Part shown: positions 24,299 through 33,228 of the stretch, one piece after another
Position numbering within the stretch: position 1 is the first letter of the stretch
Layout: every line of letters begins with the position of its first letter
Source of the DNA: Methylobacterium soli
GTDB lineage: Bacteria; Pseudomonadota; Alphaproteobacteria; Rhizobiales; Beijerinckiaceae
Direction of reading: 5' to 3'
Assembly (NCBI RefSeq): GCF_008806385.1
Contig: NZ_VZZK01000020.1
Coordinates: 1-64,000 of the forward strand
Length of the DNA: 64,000 nucleotides
The notes under the pieces: generated by a model
What the model saw: the letters and a program-made list of their open reading frames with translations, nothing else
Databases searched by the model: none
What the model was told of the DNA's origin: nothing
Made by a program: the position numbers and the translations under genes

Positions 24299-25954
24299 TC
24301 ACGCCTCGGGATCAGCGCCGGGATCGGCCGCTGCCTGGGCGAGGCCCGGCAGGTGCGCCTCGTGCCACAGCCGCAGGCGCGTCAGGGCGGGGTGCGCCAG
24401 GTTGCGGGCGAGGTAGCCCTCGATCCGGGGCAGGTGGGCGAGGTAGCCGGGCTTGCCGTCGCGCTTGTCGAGGCGCGCGAAGATGCCCAGGATCTTGGTG
24501 GCGCGCTGGGCGGCGAGCAGCGCGTAGGCGCGGGCGAAGCCCTGGACGTCGAAATCCGGCTCGCGGGCGCGGCGCTCGCGTGCATAGAGGCCGAGCAGGC
24601 GCAGCTCGAACTCGGCGCTGGTATCGACCCGGGCATCCTGCAGCAGCGAGGCGACGTCGTAGGCCGGGTGGCCCATCACGGCGTCCTGGAAGTCGATCAG
24701 GCCGATGCGCTCCAGGCCCGCGCGCTCGGGTAGCCAGATCAGGTTCGGCGAATGGTAGTCGCGCAGGGTCCAGGTCGGGCGCTCGGGAATCGCGCCGCGC
24801 AGGGCCTCGGCCCAGAGCGCGAGGAACTCCGAGCGCGCCTCGGGGGCCAGCGCGACGCCGCGGATCGCGGGCGCGTACCATTCGGGCATCAGCTCGGCCT
24901 CGAACAGCAGCGCCTCCAGGTCATAGGGCGGCAGCACGTGGTCGATCCCCTCGGCCACCGGCAGCACGCCGGGCAGCTCCATGGCATGGAGCTTGGCGAG
25001 CAGCCGCGTCGCCTCGGCGTAGCGCTCGGAGCGGGCCCCGTTGCCGTCGACCACGGGCTCGGTGCCGAGATCCTCGAGGACGAGGAGACCGTGGGCCAGG
25101 TCCTCGCCGTAGATGCGCGGGGCCGAGAAGCCGAGGGCCCGCAGGCCCCGGTCGACCGCCACGAAGGCGTGGACGCTCTCGGCGAGCTTGACGATGGCGC
25201 TATAGGGCTTGCCGTCGCGAACCGGCGGGCCGTCGGCCCGGGGCGGCGAGATCGCCAGGATTGCGCTGGTGCCGTCGGGCTTGCGCAGGCGCTCGTAGGC
25301 GCGGGTCGAGGCGTCGCCCTGCATCGGGATGCGCTCGGCCTCGCCCCAGCCACTGCGCATCAGGAGCCGGTGGACCGCCCGCGCCCGGTCGAGGCGGGTG
25401 CGCATGCCGCCGCTGCCGTCGATGCGGGCGAAGCGCGAGCCCTCGCCGAATTCGGGCCGGAGCGCGAGGTCGACGGAGAGGGTCGGACCGTCCCGGGGCG
25501 GCAGCCGCTCGGGCCACTCGACCAGCGTGATGGCATTCTCGGTCATCTCGTCGAAGCCGAGCTCCACGAGCTCGTCCGCGCCGCGCAGGCGGTAGAGGTC
25601 GGCATGCACGATCGCGCGCCCGCCCCGCGCCTCGTAGGGCTGGACCAGGGTGAAGGTCGGGCTCGGCACGTCGAGGTCGGGCTCGCCCGTGAGGGCGCGG
25701 ATCAGCGCGCGGGCCAGGGTGGTCTTGCCGCCGCCGAGCCCGCCCGAGAGGGCGACGAGATCGCCCGGCAGAAGGAGATCGGCCAGGAAATGGCCGAGAT
25801 CCTCGGTGGCGCTCTCCTCGGGCAGAACGATCTCCCAGGCGGGGGGAGCCGCCGGCTGCGCGGGCGCGGCGGCCTCTTGCATGTTGGCCTCCTGCGTGTT
25901 GGCCTCCTGCTTGTCCTGCGGGGGGATCTCCGGGTCGTCCTCGCTCACCGCCAT
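24299..25954 (-). CDS. Fusion protein: TsaE ATPase + AmgK-like aminoglycoside/sugar phosphotransferase
   Basis: A 551-aa two-domain protein. Residues about 38-190 are TsaE, the ATPase of the tRNA t6A37 threonylcarbamoyl-transfer complex, with Walker A GGLGGGKTT at 71-79, SPTFTLVQPY and the HADLYRL motif. Residues about 210-540 are an APH-fold kinase, with the catalytic loop TLRDYHSPNLIWL and GLIDFQDAVMG. By analogy with AmgK it would phosphorylate MurNAc/GlcNAc for the downstream MurU-like enzyme. The fusion is known in alphaproteobacteria and joins tRNA modification to cell-wall recycling. The N-terminal tail has a 15-bp direct repeat (about 25877-25914) giving QEANTQEANMQEA. The ATG at 25954 is chosen; the open frame further upstream is not conserved. 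Confidence 0.88.
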   Translation of the reverse strand: MAVSEDDPEIPPQDKQEANTQEANMQEAAAPAQPAAPPAWEIVLPEESATEDLGHFLADLLLPGDLVALSGGLGGGKTTLARALIRALTGEPDLDVPSPTFTLVQPYEARGGRAIVHADLYRLRGADELVELGFDEMTENAITLVEWPERLPPRDGPTLSVDLALRPEFGEGSRFARIDGSGGMRTRLDRARAVHRLLMRSGWGEAERIPMQGDASTRAYERLRKPDGTSAILAISPPRADGPPVRDGKPYSAIVKLAESVHAFVAVDRGLRALGFSAPRIYGEDLAHGLLVLEDLGTEPVVDGNGARSERYAEATRLLAKLHAMELPGVLPVAEGIDHVLPPYDLEALLFEAELMPEWYAPAIRGVALAPEARSEFLALWAEALRGAIPERPTWTLRDYHSPNLIWLPERAGLERIGLIDFQDAVMGHPAYDVASLLQDARVDTSAEFELRLLGLYARERRAREPDFDVQGFARAYALLAAQRATKILGIFARLDKRDGKPGYLAHLPRIEGYLARNLAHPALTRLRLWHEAHLPGLAQAAADPGADPEA

Positions 25955-26148
25955 GACCTCCGAACCGGGACCTCCGAACCCTGCGCGCCGGGGCGTGCAC
26001 AGGGAAAACGCGCTTGCGACCGTTCTTAGCGGAGGATCCTTAACCAAAATCGCGCCGGGCTTTAAGGGCACTGCGCGCCGTCGCGGCGATTCCCGCGCGG
26101 GACAGGCCCGGGCGCCGCTGGCCGAAGGGATCGGAGCGGCACCCCGCG

Positions 26149-26532
26149 CTACAGGCTCAGGAAGCCCGCCACGAGGCCGATATCGGTCAGGCCATGCAGC
26201 ATCTGGTCGAAGCCGAGCAGCCACCAGAACTGAGCATCGGCCTGGGTCCAGCGCCCCTTGCGGGCGACCACGCTCTTGACGCGGTCGATGCTGAAATGGA
26301 TGGCGAAATCGACGAGCGCCAGCCACCACAGGCGCGGGGCCACCACCAGGGCGACGCCGAGCGTCAGGGCCGCGTGGCAGGCCGCGTGCGCGATCAGAGG
26401 CACGAGCCAGCCCTGCGCCCGCTCCTTGCCGCGGGCCATCCAGTCGGTCTGCAGCACGAAATCCGCGAGGTAGTGCTTGACGATCATGGTGGCGGCGAGC
26501 GCCGCCATCGTGCCCACCGGAACCAGCGCCAT
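26149..26532 (-). CDS. DUF3307 family membrane protein
   Basis: A 127-aa protein with about four hydrophobic segments. The N-terminal KHYLADFVLQTDWMARGK and the HF(S)IDRVK helix are typical of DUF3307. Function of the family is unknown, though members are sometimes found beside regulators or in phage-like contexts. I chose the ATG at 26532, which has GGGGA upstream; the frame continues upstream to 26757 through Arg-rich, unconserved sequence. The 194 bp between it and the TsaE-AmgK gene suggest a separate transcript for the latter. Confidence 0.75.
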   Translation of the reverse strand: MALVPVGTMAALAATMIVKHYLADFVLQTDWMARGKERAQGWLVPLIAHAACHAALTLGVALVVAPRLWWLALVDFAIHFSIDRVKSVVARKGRWTQADAQFWWLLGFDQMLHGLTDIGLVAGFLSL

Positions 26533-26838
26533 GTCGTCCCCGATTCCGCCCCGCATCCCGGTTCGGGGCTTTGGGGCCAACGCGATGGTGATCCCGCGAT
26601 CGGTCGCGCGCAACCGGACGGCGGCGAGGAGCCGGACTCGCGCCGCGCGGTCGGCGCATTCCGCCCGCGATCCTATCCCAAAACTCCTCCCGACCCACGG
26701 CCTCGCCATCCCGTGACGGCGCCGCGATCCGGCCGGCATCGCCGTGCCGTGGCGCACGCGCTCCTGCCAAGCTCGCTTGACATCGCGGAGCGTTCCGGGC
26801 CGGCATGATCACCGAACTTGCCCGGAGACACACGAGCG
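26533..26838. other. Divergent intergenic region, DUF3307 / DoxX
   Basis: No gene is supported. It separates two divergent membrane protein genes and must hold both promoters. A GGAG lies about 10 bp before the DoxX start. Confidence 0.5.
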
Positions 26839-27240
26839 ATGGCCGCGTTGACGAACCGCCTGACCGGATACAGCCCCTACGCCCTCACCCTGCTGCGGAT
26901 CATGTCCGGGCTGCTGTTCCTGGCGCACGGCTCGCAGAAGCTGTTCGGGCTGCCGCCGCGGACCGGGCCGGCGCCGGACTTGGCATCGCTGTTCGGGTTG
27001 GGGGGCGTGATGGAGCTCGTCGGCGGCGCCCTGATCGTGCTCGGCCTGTTCACCCGCCCGGTGGCGTTCCTGCTCTGCGGCGAGATGGCCTTCGCGTATT
27101 TCCTGTTCCACGCCCCGAAGAACTTCTATCCGGCGTTGAACGGGGGCGATGCCGCGATCCTGTTCTGCTTCATCTTCCTGTACCTGACCTTCGCGGGACC
27201 CGGCCCCGTCAGCGTCGACGCGGCGCGCCGGCGCGCCTAG
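26839..27240 (+). CDS. DoxX family membrane protein
   Basis: A 133-aa integral membrane protein with four predicted helices. The first carries ALTLLRIMSGLLFLAHGSQKLFG, the typical DoxX N-terminus, and later GLGGVMELVGGALIVLGLFTRPVAFLL and a polar Asn-Phe-Tyr-Pro loop. Family members act in membrane redox or thiosulfate/quinone-linked processes, but most have no known role. The ATG at 26839 has GGAG 10 bp upstream. Its stop overlaps that of the convergent HAD gene within CCTAGG. Confidence 0.82.
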   Translation: MAALTNRLTGYSPYALTLLRIMSGLLFLAHGSQKLFGLPPRTGPAPDLASLFGLGGVMELVGGALIVLGLFTRPVAFLLCGEMAFAYFLFHAPKNFYPALNGGDAAILFCFIFLYLTFAGPGPVSVDAARRRA

Positions 27241-29072
27241 GGGCGGGGCGCCGTCAGCGCCCGCATCCCGGCCGGCCAGGAATCGCCCCGGGCGGCCTCG
27301 CGCGGATCGAGCCGCGCGGCGTAGCTGCGGAACAGGCGGCTGCTGCCCCAGCTGTCGAAATTGTAGATCGAGCCGATGATCTCGGCCTGATCCCGGCTCG
27401 GATCGCGCGCCAGGGCCAGCATCGGCGCCGTCAGGGCCGCCACCGGAAGCTCGATCCGGATCTCGGCGAGAAGGTCCCGCAGCAGCGCCACCCCGTCGCG
27501 GATGCCCGCATCGATCTCGGCGGCGATTGCGGGCAGGCGCGGATCGGCGCCCCGGCCCGGATCCTGCGTGAACGCGACCGATCCGTCAGGCTCCAGCCGC
27601 GCCCCCGTGATCGAGGCATGGGGGGCGGAGAACAGGAGCTCGGCCACCACCCGGTTGTCGTAGAGCGCGCGCCGGATCGCGCCCCGGTGGGTCGCGCCCG
27701 AGATCAGCGCCTCCATCTCCAGGCCCTTCCGAGCCTTGGCGTGCAGGCAGACATAGTAGCCCTTCACCCGCACGTCGAAGAAGTCTTGCACGAAGGCCAG
27801 GAAGGCGGCTTGCGTGCTGCCCTTCCAGCCGACATCGACGAGGCCCAGGCGCATCCCATCGCGAAAGCCCGCCTGCAGGCAGGCCGCGTGCAGGCCGCGG
27901 CGGGACGCGCGGCAGACCTGCAGGATGCGCCAGCGCATCGCCCGCATCAAAGCCGCGAAGGCCGCGTGACGCTTGCGGGTGTAGCGGGTCTCGGCCGTGA
28001 AGCCGAGGTCGCGCAGGACCGCCTCGTCGGGAAGCTCCACGCCGATCCGGGCGAAGATGTCGGCGACGCTCGCGGCCCCGGAGAGCAGGAACGGGATCTG
28101 CGCCTCGAAATTCCGCTCGGTGACCGCGGCGAGCCTCAGGAGCACGCGCGAGGCCTTGAAATAGAGGCTCGGGGTGGCCTCGCCGGGCCAGAGCCGATGC
28201 GCCGTGAAGCCGTCGCGCGCGAGGAACAGCAGGAGGTCGATCCGGTCCTCCTCGGCGCGCCCGCGCAGCCATTCCACCAGGGCGTGGGTGGCGGGGGCGC
28301 CCGCCGCGTAGCCGAGATGCCACCAGGGCGAGCGGTCCGGCTGGAAAGCCTGGAAGCGCGCGATTCCGGCCACGATCGCGTGGGCGAGATCGGGCGTGGG
28401 CCGCGCCGGGCCGAGATCGGGCGCGTAGTGGAAGGTGGCCAGGCCCTTCTCGGCTCCCCGGGCGATGTCGGAGGCGGGATTGTCGCCGATATGCAGGATG
28501 CGGCCGGGGCTCAGGCCGAGCGCCTCGGCCGCGCGGGTGAAGAGGGCGCCGTCGTCGCGCTTCGTCGCCTGCGCCTCCGAGGAGATGAACAGCCGGTCGA
28601 CCGTGATGCCGGCCCGCTCGCAGAGAGCCGCGAAGAAGCCCGCCGGCAGGTACATGTCCGAGGTGAGGATGCAGGGCTTGCCCAGAGCCTGCGCCCGCAC
28701 CAGCACGGCGTGGACCTCCGGGTTGAGGCGGAGCACCGCGAGCTCCGCCGCCCACTCGGCCCGCTTCAGCGCCTCGGCCGGCACCCCGAGATCGGGCAGG
28801 CAGGCATAGATCCCGTCGAGGTCGATCTCCCGGCGTCCCTCCGCGCGCATGACCCGGAAGGCCTGGGCCTGCGCGGCGATGCGGTGGCGGCGGAAATGCT
28901 TGAGGCCGAACCGGGCGCCGACGAGGTCGAACACGTCCTCGGGCGCCGCGATCAGGCGCACGAACAGGGTGTCGAACACGTCGAACGAGACGGCCTCGGC
29001 CGCTTCGAGGGGTTCGCGCAGGCGCACGAGCAGGCTCGGCCGGGCCGGTGCGGAGGGAGAGGTCGCGTCCAT
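27237..29072 (-). CDS. Large HAD-superfamily protein linked to glycosyltransferase
   Basis: A 611-aa protein with an N-terminal HAD hydrolase domain: SFDVFDTLFVR (nucleophile D31), LTSDMYLP (motif II) and HIGDNPASD (motif IV), so phosphatase chemistry is possible. The remaining 350 residues are alpha-helical and match no domain I can name; similar long HAD proteins accompany glycosyltransferases in surface polysaccharide loci. ATG 29072 lies 2 bp after the stop of the upstream glycosyltransferase gene, so the two form an operon and probably act on the same surface glycan. The stop shares CCTAGG with the stop of the convergent DoxX gene. Confidence 0.78.
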   Translation of the reverse strand: MDATSPSAPARPSLLVRLREPLEAAEAVSFDVFDTLFVRLIAAPEDVFDLVGARFGLKHFRRHRIAAQAQAFRVMRAEGRREIDLDGIYACLPDLGVPAEALKRAEWAAELAVLRLNPEVHAVLVRAQALGKPCILTSDMYLPAGFFAALCERAGITVDRLFISSEAQATKRDDGALFTRAAEALGLSPGRILHIGDNPASDIARGAEKGLATFHYAPDLGPARPTPDLAHAIVAGIARFQAFQPDRSPWWHLGYAAGAPATHALVEWLRGRAEEDRIDLLLFLARDGFTAHRLWPGEATPSLYFKASRVLLRLAAVTERNFEAQIPFLLSGAASVADIFARIGVELPDEAVLRDLGFTAETRYTRKRHAAFAALMRAMRWRILQVCRASRRGLHAACLQAGFRDGMRLGLVDVGWKGSTQAAFLAFVQDFFDVRVKGYYVCLHAKARKGLEMEALISGATHRGAIRRALYDNRVVAELLFSAPHASITGARLEPDGSVAFTQDPGRGADPRLPAIAAEIDAGIRDGVALLRDLLAEIRIELPVAALTAPMLALARDPSRDQAEIIGSIYNFDSWGSSRLFRSYAARLDPREAARGDSWPAGMRALTAPRP

Positions 29073-29074
29073 GC

Positions 29075-30877
29075 TCAGACCGTGAGCGCCTGGAACAGGC
29101 CGCTCTGGGGATGCAGGTTCCTGTTGTGAAACGGGTCGTGGGCCAAGTAGCGCGGATGAAGGGCGTAGAGCCGGCGCCGGTCGCGCTCCAGCCGCTCCTG
29201 CTTCTCGCGGCTCGCGCGGTCCTGCCCGCGGCTGACCGATTCGTGGTGGGTCAGGCAAACCGCCTGGCAGACCACGTTGAAGTAGCCGGCATCGACGAGG
29301 CGGAAGCACAGCTCGACGTCGTTATAGGCCACCGGCAGCGCCTCGTCGAAGCCGCCCATCGCCTCGAACTTGCGCCGCTCGATGGCGAGGCAGGCCCCCG
29401 TCACGGCGAGCCAGTCGTATTCCAGGAGGTTGCGGCCGAAATCGGCGGTCTTCTCCCCGCCGAGCCGATAAAAGGCGTGGCCGGGCCCGTCCAGGAGATT
29501 GACGACGCCGCAATGCTGGATGCTGCCGTCCGGGAACAGCAGCCTGGCGCCCACCGCCCCGACATGGTCGCGCTGGGCATAGCCGATCAGGCGCTCCAGC
29601 CAGTCCGGGGTGATCACCTCGGTATCGTCGTTGAGGAAGAGCAGGATCTCGCCCTCCGCGTGGCGGGCGCCGAGGTTATTCAGGGCCGAGTAGTTGAACG
29701 GCCGGGGATCCTGCAGGATGCGAACCCTGGGCTCGGCCGCGATCTCGTCGAGATAGGCCAGCGTCGGGCCGTCGCTGCTGCCGTTGTCGAGGATGATGAT
29801 CGCGAGATTCGGGTAGGTGCTCCGGTCGAGGATCGAGCGGATGCAGGGGCGCAGCAGGGCGTGGTTGTTGCGCGACGGAATGATGATCGAGACCAGGGGC
29901 TCGCCCCTCGGGGCGTAGGCGACGCGGAACTGGCCCGGCATCGCCGGCACGGGCTCGACCGTTCCGGTCAGGCCCCGGCGCCGGAGCGCATCCTCCTTGA
30001 GGCGGCGCACCGAATCCTCCGCATAGGGCTTGGCCGCCATCGCGGAGGCGATCGAGGCCGGCAGGGTGCGCCAGTGGTAGAGCACCTTCGGCACGTGCAC
30101 GATGGTCCGCGCCCGCTCGCTGGCCCGCAGCGCCAAGTCGTAATCCTGCGCGCCCTCGTAGCCGAGGCGAAGTCCGCCGCATGCGCTCACGAGATCGCGG
30201 CGCAGGCAGGTGACGTGGCAGGTATACATGATGCTCATCAGGGCATCGGGCGACCAGTCCGGCTTGAAGAACGGGCCCGAGAACAGCCCCTCCGGGTCGA
30301 TCTTGTCCTCGTCGCTGTAGAGGAAATCGGCCCTGGTCCGGTCGATCGCCAGGGCGAGCTCGTAGAGGCAATCGGGCGTCAGTTCGTCGTCGTGGTCGAG
30401 GAAGACGACGTACTCCCCTTGGGCCCGCGCCAGCGCCGCGTTGGTGGTCGCCGCGATGCCCCGGTTCTCCGGGTTGCGGCCGACGATGATCCGCGGATCG
30501 GCGATCGCCGCGAGGGCCGCGCGGGTCTCCGGCTCCGTGCCGGCATCGTCGATGAGGATCAGCTCCCAGTCCGGGTACCATTGGGCCGTCACCGAGGCGA
30601 CGGCCGCCTCGAGGTAGCGCCGCTCCACGTTGTAGACCGGCGTCAGGATCGAGAAGCGCGGCCGGCTCCGCAGGGCCGCGAGGCGCGCGTCGAGATCCTC
30701 CGGCCGGCGCGGGGGCAGGTAGCAATAGCCCCGCGCCCGGGTCTCGAAGCGGTAGCGCGCCGGCGCGCCGGCCTCGGCCCGGTAGGACAGGCCGGCGCCG
30801 GGCCGGCGCCGGCGCAGGAGGGCCGCCAGGAGGGAGCGCCAGAAGGGCGGAGGCCAGGAGGGCGGAGGCCAGGACAA
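29075..30877 (-). CDS. Two-domain family 2 glycosyltransferase
   Basis: About 600 aa with two consecutive GT-A (GT2) domains. The first begins FSILTPVYNVE and has FLDHDDEL; the second begins VSIIIPSRNN and has LFLNDDTEV. Both keep acidic metal/nucleotide-sugar motifs, so two transfer activities are possible, as in polymer-building enzymes for O-antigen or rhamnan-like chains. The start is unusual. No ATG or GTG lies between the M20 stop (30901) and the conserved region; a TTG at 30877 with GGGAG 7 bp upstream is the best candidate. The N-terminus then reads SWPPPSWPPPFW from a short direct repeat. Cytoplasmic face of the membrane is inferred. Confidence 0.85.
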   Translation of the reverse strand: MSWPPPSWPPPFWRSLLAALLRRRRPGAGLSYRAEAGAPARYRFETRARGYCYLPPRRPEDLDARLAALRSRPRFSILTPVYNVERRYLEAAVASVTAQWYPDWELILIDDAGTEPETRAALAAIADPRIIVGRNPENRGIAATTNAALARAQGEYVVFLDHDDELTPDCLYELALAIDRTRADFLYSDEDKIDPEGLFSGPFFKPDWSPDALMSIMYTCHVTCLRRDLVSACGGLRLGYEGAQDYDLALRASERARTIVHVPKVLYHWRTLPASIASAMAAKPYAEDSVRRLKEDALRRRGLTGTVEPVPAMPGQFRVAYAPRGEPLVSIIIPSRNNHALLRPCIRSILDRSTYPNLAIIILDNGSSDGPTLAYLDEIAAEPRVRILQDPRPFNYSALNNLGARHAEGEILLFLNDDTEVITPDWLERLIGYAQRDHVGAVGARLLFPDGSIQHCGVVNLLDGPGHAFYRLGGEKTADFGRNLLEYDWLAVTGACLAIERRKFEAMGGFDEALPVAYNDVELCFRLVDAGYFNVVCQAVCLTHHESVSRGQDRASREKQERLERDRRRLYALHPRYLAHDPFHNRNLHPQSGLFQALTV

Positions 30878-30900
30878 GGGTGAACTCCCGCGGATCCGCC

Positions 30901-32289
30901 TCAGCCCTGCCCGCCCAGCGCCGCCAGGATGCGGGCCCAGGAGCGGGTGCCCTTGTGGAAGCTCGCGAGGTCGTACTTCTCGTTCGGCGAGTGGATGCGG
31001 TCGTCGTCGAGGCCGAAGCCGATCAGCAGGGTGTTGCGGTCGAGGATCCGCTTGAAGTCGCCGACGATCGGGATCGAGCCGCCGGCGCCCACCGTCACGG
31101 GGGGCACGCCCCACTCGGCCTCGAGCGCCGCCTTGGCGGTCTCGAGTTCGGGCATGTCGAAGGGCAGGCTGATCGCCCGCGAGCCCTTGTAGCAGATCAC
31201 CTTGACGGAGCAGTCGGCGGGGATGCGCGCCCGCACGAAGGTCTCGAAGGTCCGGGCCAGCACCTCCGGGTCCTGGTCGTCGACGAGGCGGAAGGAGATC
31301 TTGGCGCTCGCTTGGCTCGCGATCACCGTCTTGGTGCCCTCCCCCGTATAGCCGCCGATGATGCCGTTGACGTCGCAGGCCGGGCGCGACTGGATCATCT
31401 CGATCAGCATGCGCCCGCGCTCGCCCGCCGGCTCCTGCAGGCCGATCGGCCCCAGGAACGTCTCGGGGCTGAGATCGAGGCCGCGCCACTGCTCCAGCAC
31501 CTCGGCGGGCGTCTCGCGCACGCCCTCGTAGAAGCCCGGCAGCGTGACCCGGCCATCCGCGTCGTGCAGGTCCGCGATGATGCGCGACAGGACGTGGATC
31601 GGGTTGCGCGCGGCGCCCCCGAAGAAGCCCGAATGCAGGTCGCGGTCGGCGCAGGTCACCACCACCTCGAAATAGGCGAGACCGCGCAGCGACGTGGTGA
31701 TGGCGGGCGTCGCCCGGTTCCACATCGAGGTGTCGCAGACGAGCACGATGTCAGCCCCGAGCTTGTCCCGGTTCTGGGCGACCCATTCGGGCAGGCCCTG
31801 CGAGCCGTTCTCCTCGGCCCCCTCGATCAGGATGGTGACGCCGCAGGGAAGCTCGCCCGCCATCGCCTTCCAGGCGCGGCAGGCCTCGATGAAGGTCATC
31901 ACCTGGCCCTTGTCGTCGGAGGCGCCGCGCGCGACGATCCTCCGGGCGCCGTCCGCACCGGTGGCGAGGCGCGGCTCGAAGGGGGGCGTCTCCCACAGCT
32001 CCAGCGGATCCACCGGCTGCACGTCGTAATGGCCATAGAACAGCACGTGCGGGGCGTTCGACTTCGGGGCGTGGGCGAGCACGACGGGATGCAGCGAGGT
32101 CTCGCTGATCGTGGTCTCGAAGCCGAGCGCCGTGAGATTGCCCTCGAGCCAGCGCGCCGCATTCCGGCATTCGCCCGCATAGGCCGGGTCCGTCGAGATC
32201 GAGGGGATGCGCAGGAATTCGAACAGGCGCTCGAGCGCGTTGTCGAGATCGCGGTCGATGTCGTTGAGGATCGGGTCGAGCGCAGCCAT
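30901..32289 (-). CDS. M20 family dipeptidase/metallopeptidase
   Basis: A 462-aa di-zinc peptidase of the M20 clan (carnosinase/CNDP-like), predicted cytoplasmic. Metal ligands are recognisable in order: GHYDVQP, GASDDKGQ (bridging Asp), the catalytic Glu pair in EGAEENGS, a Cys-Asp in VCDTSMW, and a late His in DDRIHSPNEKYD. The dimerisation lid (SLRGLAYFEVVVTCADRDLHSGFFGG) is complete. Substrates are likely dipeptides. It precedes the glycosyltransferase gene by 23 bp on the same strand, which suggests co-transcription, though no functional link is obvious. Confidence 0.9.
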   Translation of the reverse strand: MAALDPILNDIDRDLDNALERLFEFLRIPSISTDPAYAGECRNAARWLEGNLTALGFETTISETSLHPVVLAHAPKSNAPHVLFYGHYDVQPVDPLELWETPPFEPRLATGADGARRIVARGASDDKGQVMTFIEACRAWKAMAGELPCGVTILIEGAEENGSQGLPEWVAQNRDKLGADIVLVCDTSMWNRATPAITTSLRGLAYFEVVVTCADRDLHSGFFGGAARNPIHVLSRIIADLHDADGRVTLPGFYEGVRETPAEVLEQWRGLDLSPETFLGPIGLQEPAGERGRMLIEMIQSRPACDVNGIIGGYTGEGTKTVIASQASAKISFRLVDDQDPEVLARTFETFVRARIPADCSVKVICYKGSRAISLPFDMPELETAKAALEAEWGVPPVTVGAGGSIPIVGDFKRILDRNTLLIGFGLDDDRIHSPNEKYDLASFHKGTRSWARILAALGGQG

Positions 32290-32670
32290 CGCACAGAATC
32301 CTTGAACCGGTCGCCTGGGGACATGCGCGCCTGCGATGTCCCGCTCCGAGGCGCAGGGTTAGCCGAGAGCGCGCCGAAACGGAAACCGCCCGGCGCAAAT
32401 CCCCGCTCTCCGCACGCACCACCACGAAAGGCTCGGTGGCGCTGCGCTGCGGCGTACGCTCAGGATGCGGCGGGAACAGCCACAGGTTGGAATGGTTATC
32501 GAGTGGGTTCGCCAGGACCGCGCGCCCGCAAGCGCGTTCACCCCGGACCCGCCCCGTCCTGCCCGCGATGCCCCTGCCGGATGACCCGGCGCGATCAGGA
32601 TGATCCCAGTCTCGTCAGGCCCTGCCGCGCAAGCCCCGTGCGGATCGGCCCCAAGCCTCGTGGAACGCCC
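32290..32670. other. Divergent intergenic region, M20 peptidase / molybdenum hydroxylase operon
   Basis: No gene is supported. An ATG at 32581 is in frame with the hydroxylase small subunit, but the 30 extra residues contain no twin-arginine signal or conserved sequence. No operator could be identified. Confidence 0.5.
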
Positions 32671-33228
32671 ATGCTCATCGAAAGCGGTTCGCCCGTTCCG
32701 GCGGATACCAGGGTCGGCATCAGCCTGACCATCAACGGGGAGACCCGCGCGCTCCAGGTCGCCCCCTGGACCAGCCTCCTCGACCTGCTGCGCGAGCAGC
32801 TCGATCTCACGGGCACCAAGAAGGGCTGCGATCACGGCCAGTGCGGCGCCTGCACGGTGCTGATCAACGGCATCCGGGTGAATTCCTGCCTCACCCTCGC
32901 GGTGATGAAGGACGGGGCCGAGATCACCACCGTGGAAGGCCTGTCGGCCCTCGCCGCGGGAGGGGCCGGCGCGAACGGGCTGCACCCGATCCAGGACGCC
33001 TTCATCGCGCATGACGCCTTCCAGTGCGGCTACTGCACCTCGGGCCAGCTCTGCTCGTCGGTGGGCCTGATGAACGAGGGTCACGCCCATTCCCGCGACG
33101 AGATCCGCGAGGCGATGAGCGGCAATCTCTGTCGCTGCGGCGCCTACACCAACATCGTGGACGCCATCGAGGACGTGATGCAGGCGGGCACCACGCCGGC
33201 CGGCGCCCCGCAGGGAGCCGCGCGATGA
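32671..33228 (+). CDS. Molybdenum hydroxylase, 2Fe-2S subunit (PaoA/YagT-like)
   Basis: Small electron-transfer subunit (185 aa) of a xanthine-dehydrogenase-family aldehyde oxidoreductase. The plant-type 2Fe-2S ligands are C53, C58, C61 and C73, and the second cluster ligands are C119, C122, C154 and C156. Unlike E. coli PaoA it has no Tat signal: the protein begins MLIESGSPVPADT and enters the ferredoxin fold at once, so the complex should stay in the cytoplasm. Its stop overlaps the start of the FAD subunit as ATGA. Confidence 0.92.
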   Translation: MLIESGSPVPADTRVGISLTINGETRALQVAPWTSLLDLLREQLDLTGTKKGCDHGQCGACTVLINGIRVNSCLTLAVMKDGAEITTVEGLSALAAGGAGANGLHPIQDAFIAHDAFQCGYCTSGQLCSSVGLMNEGHAHSRDEIREAMSGNLCRCGAYTNIVDAIEDVMQAGTTPAGAPQGAAR

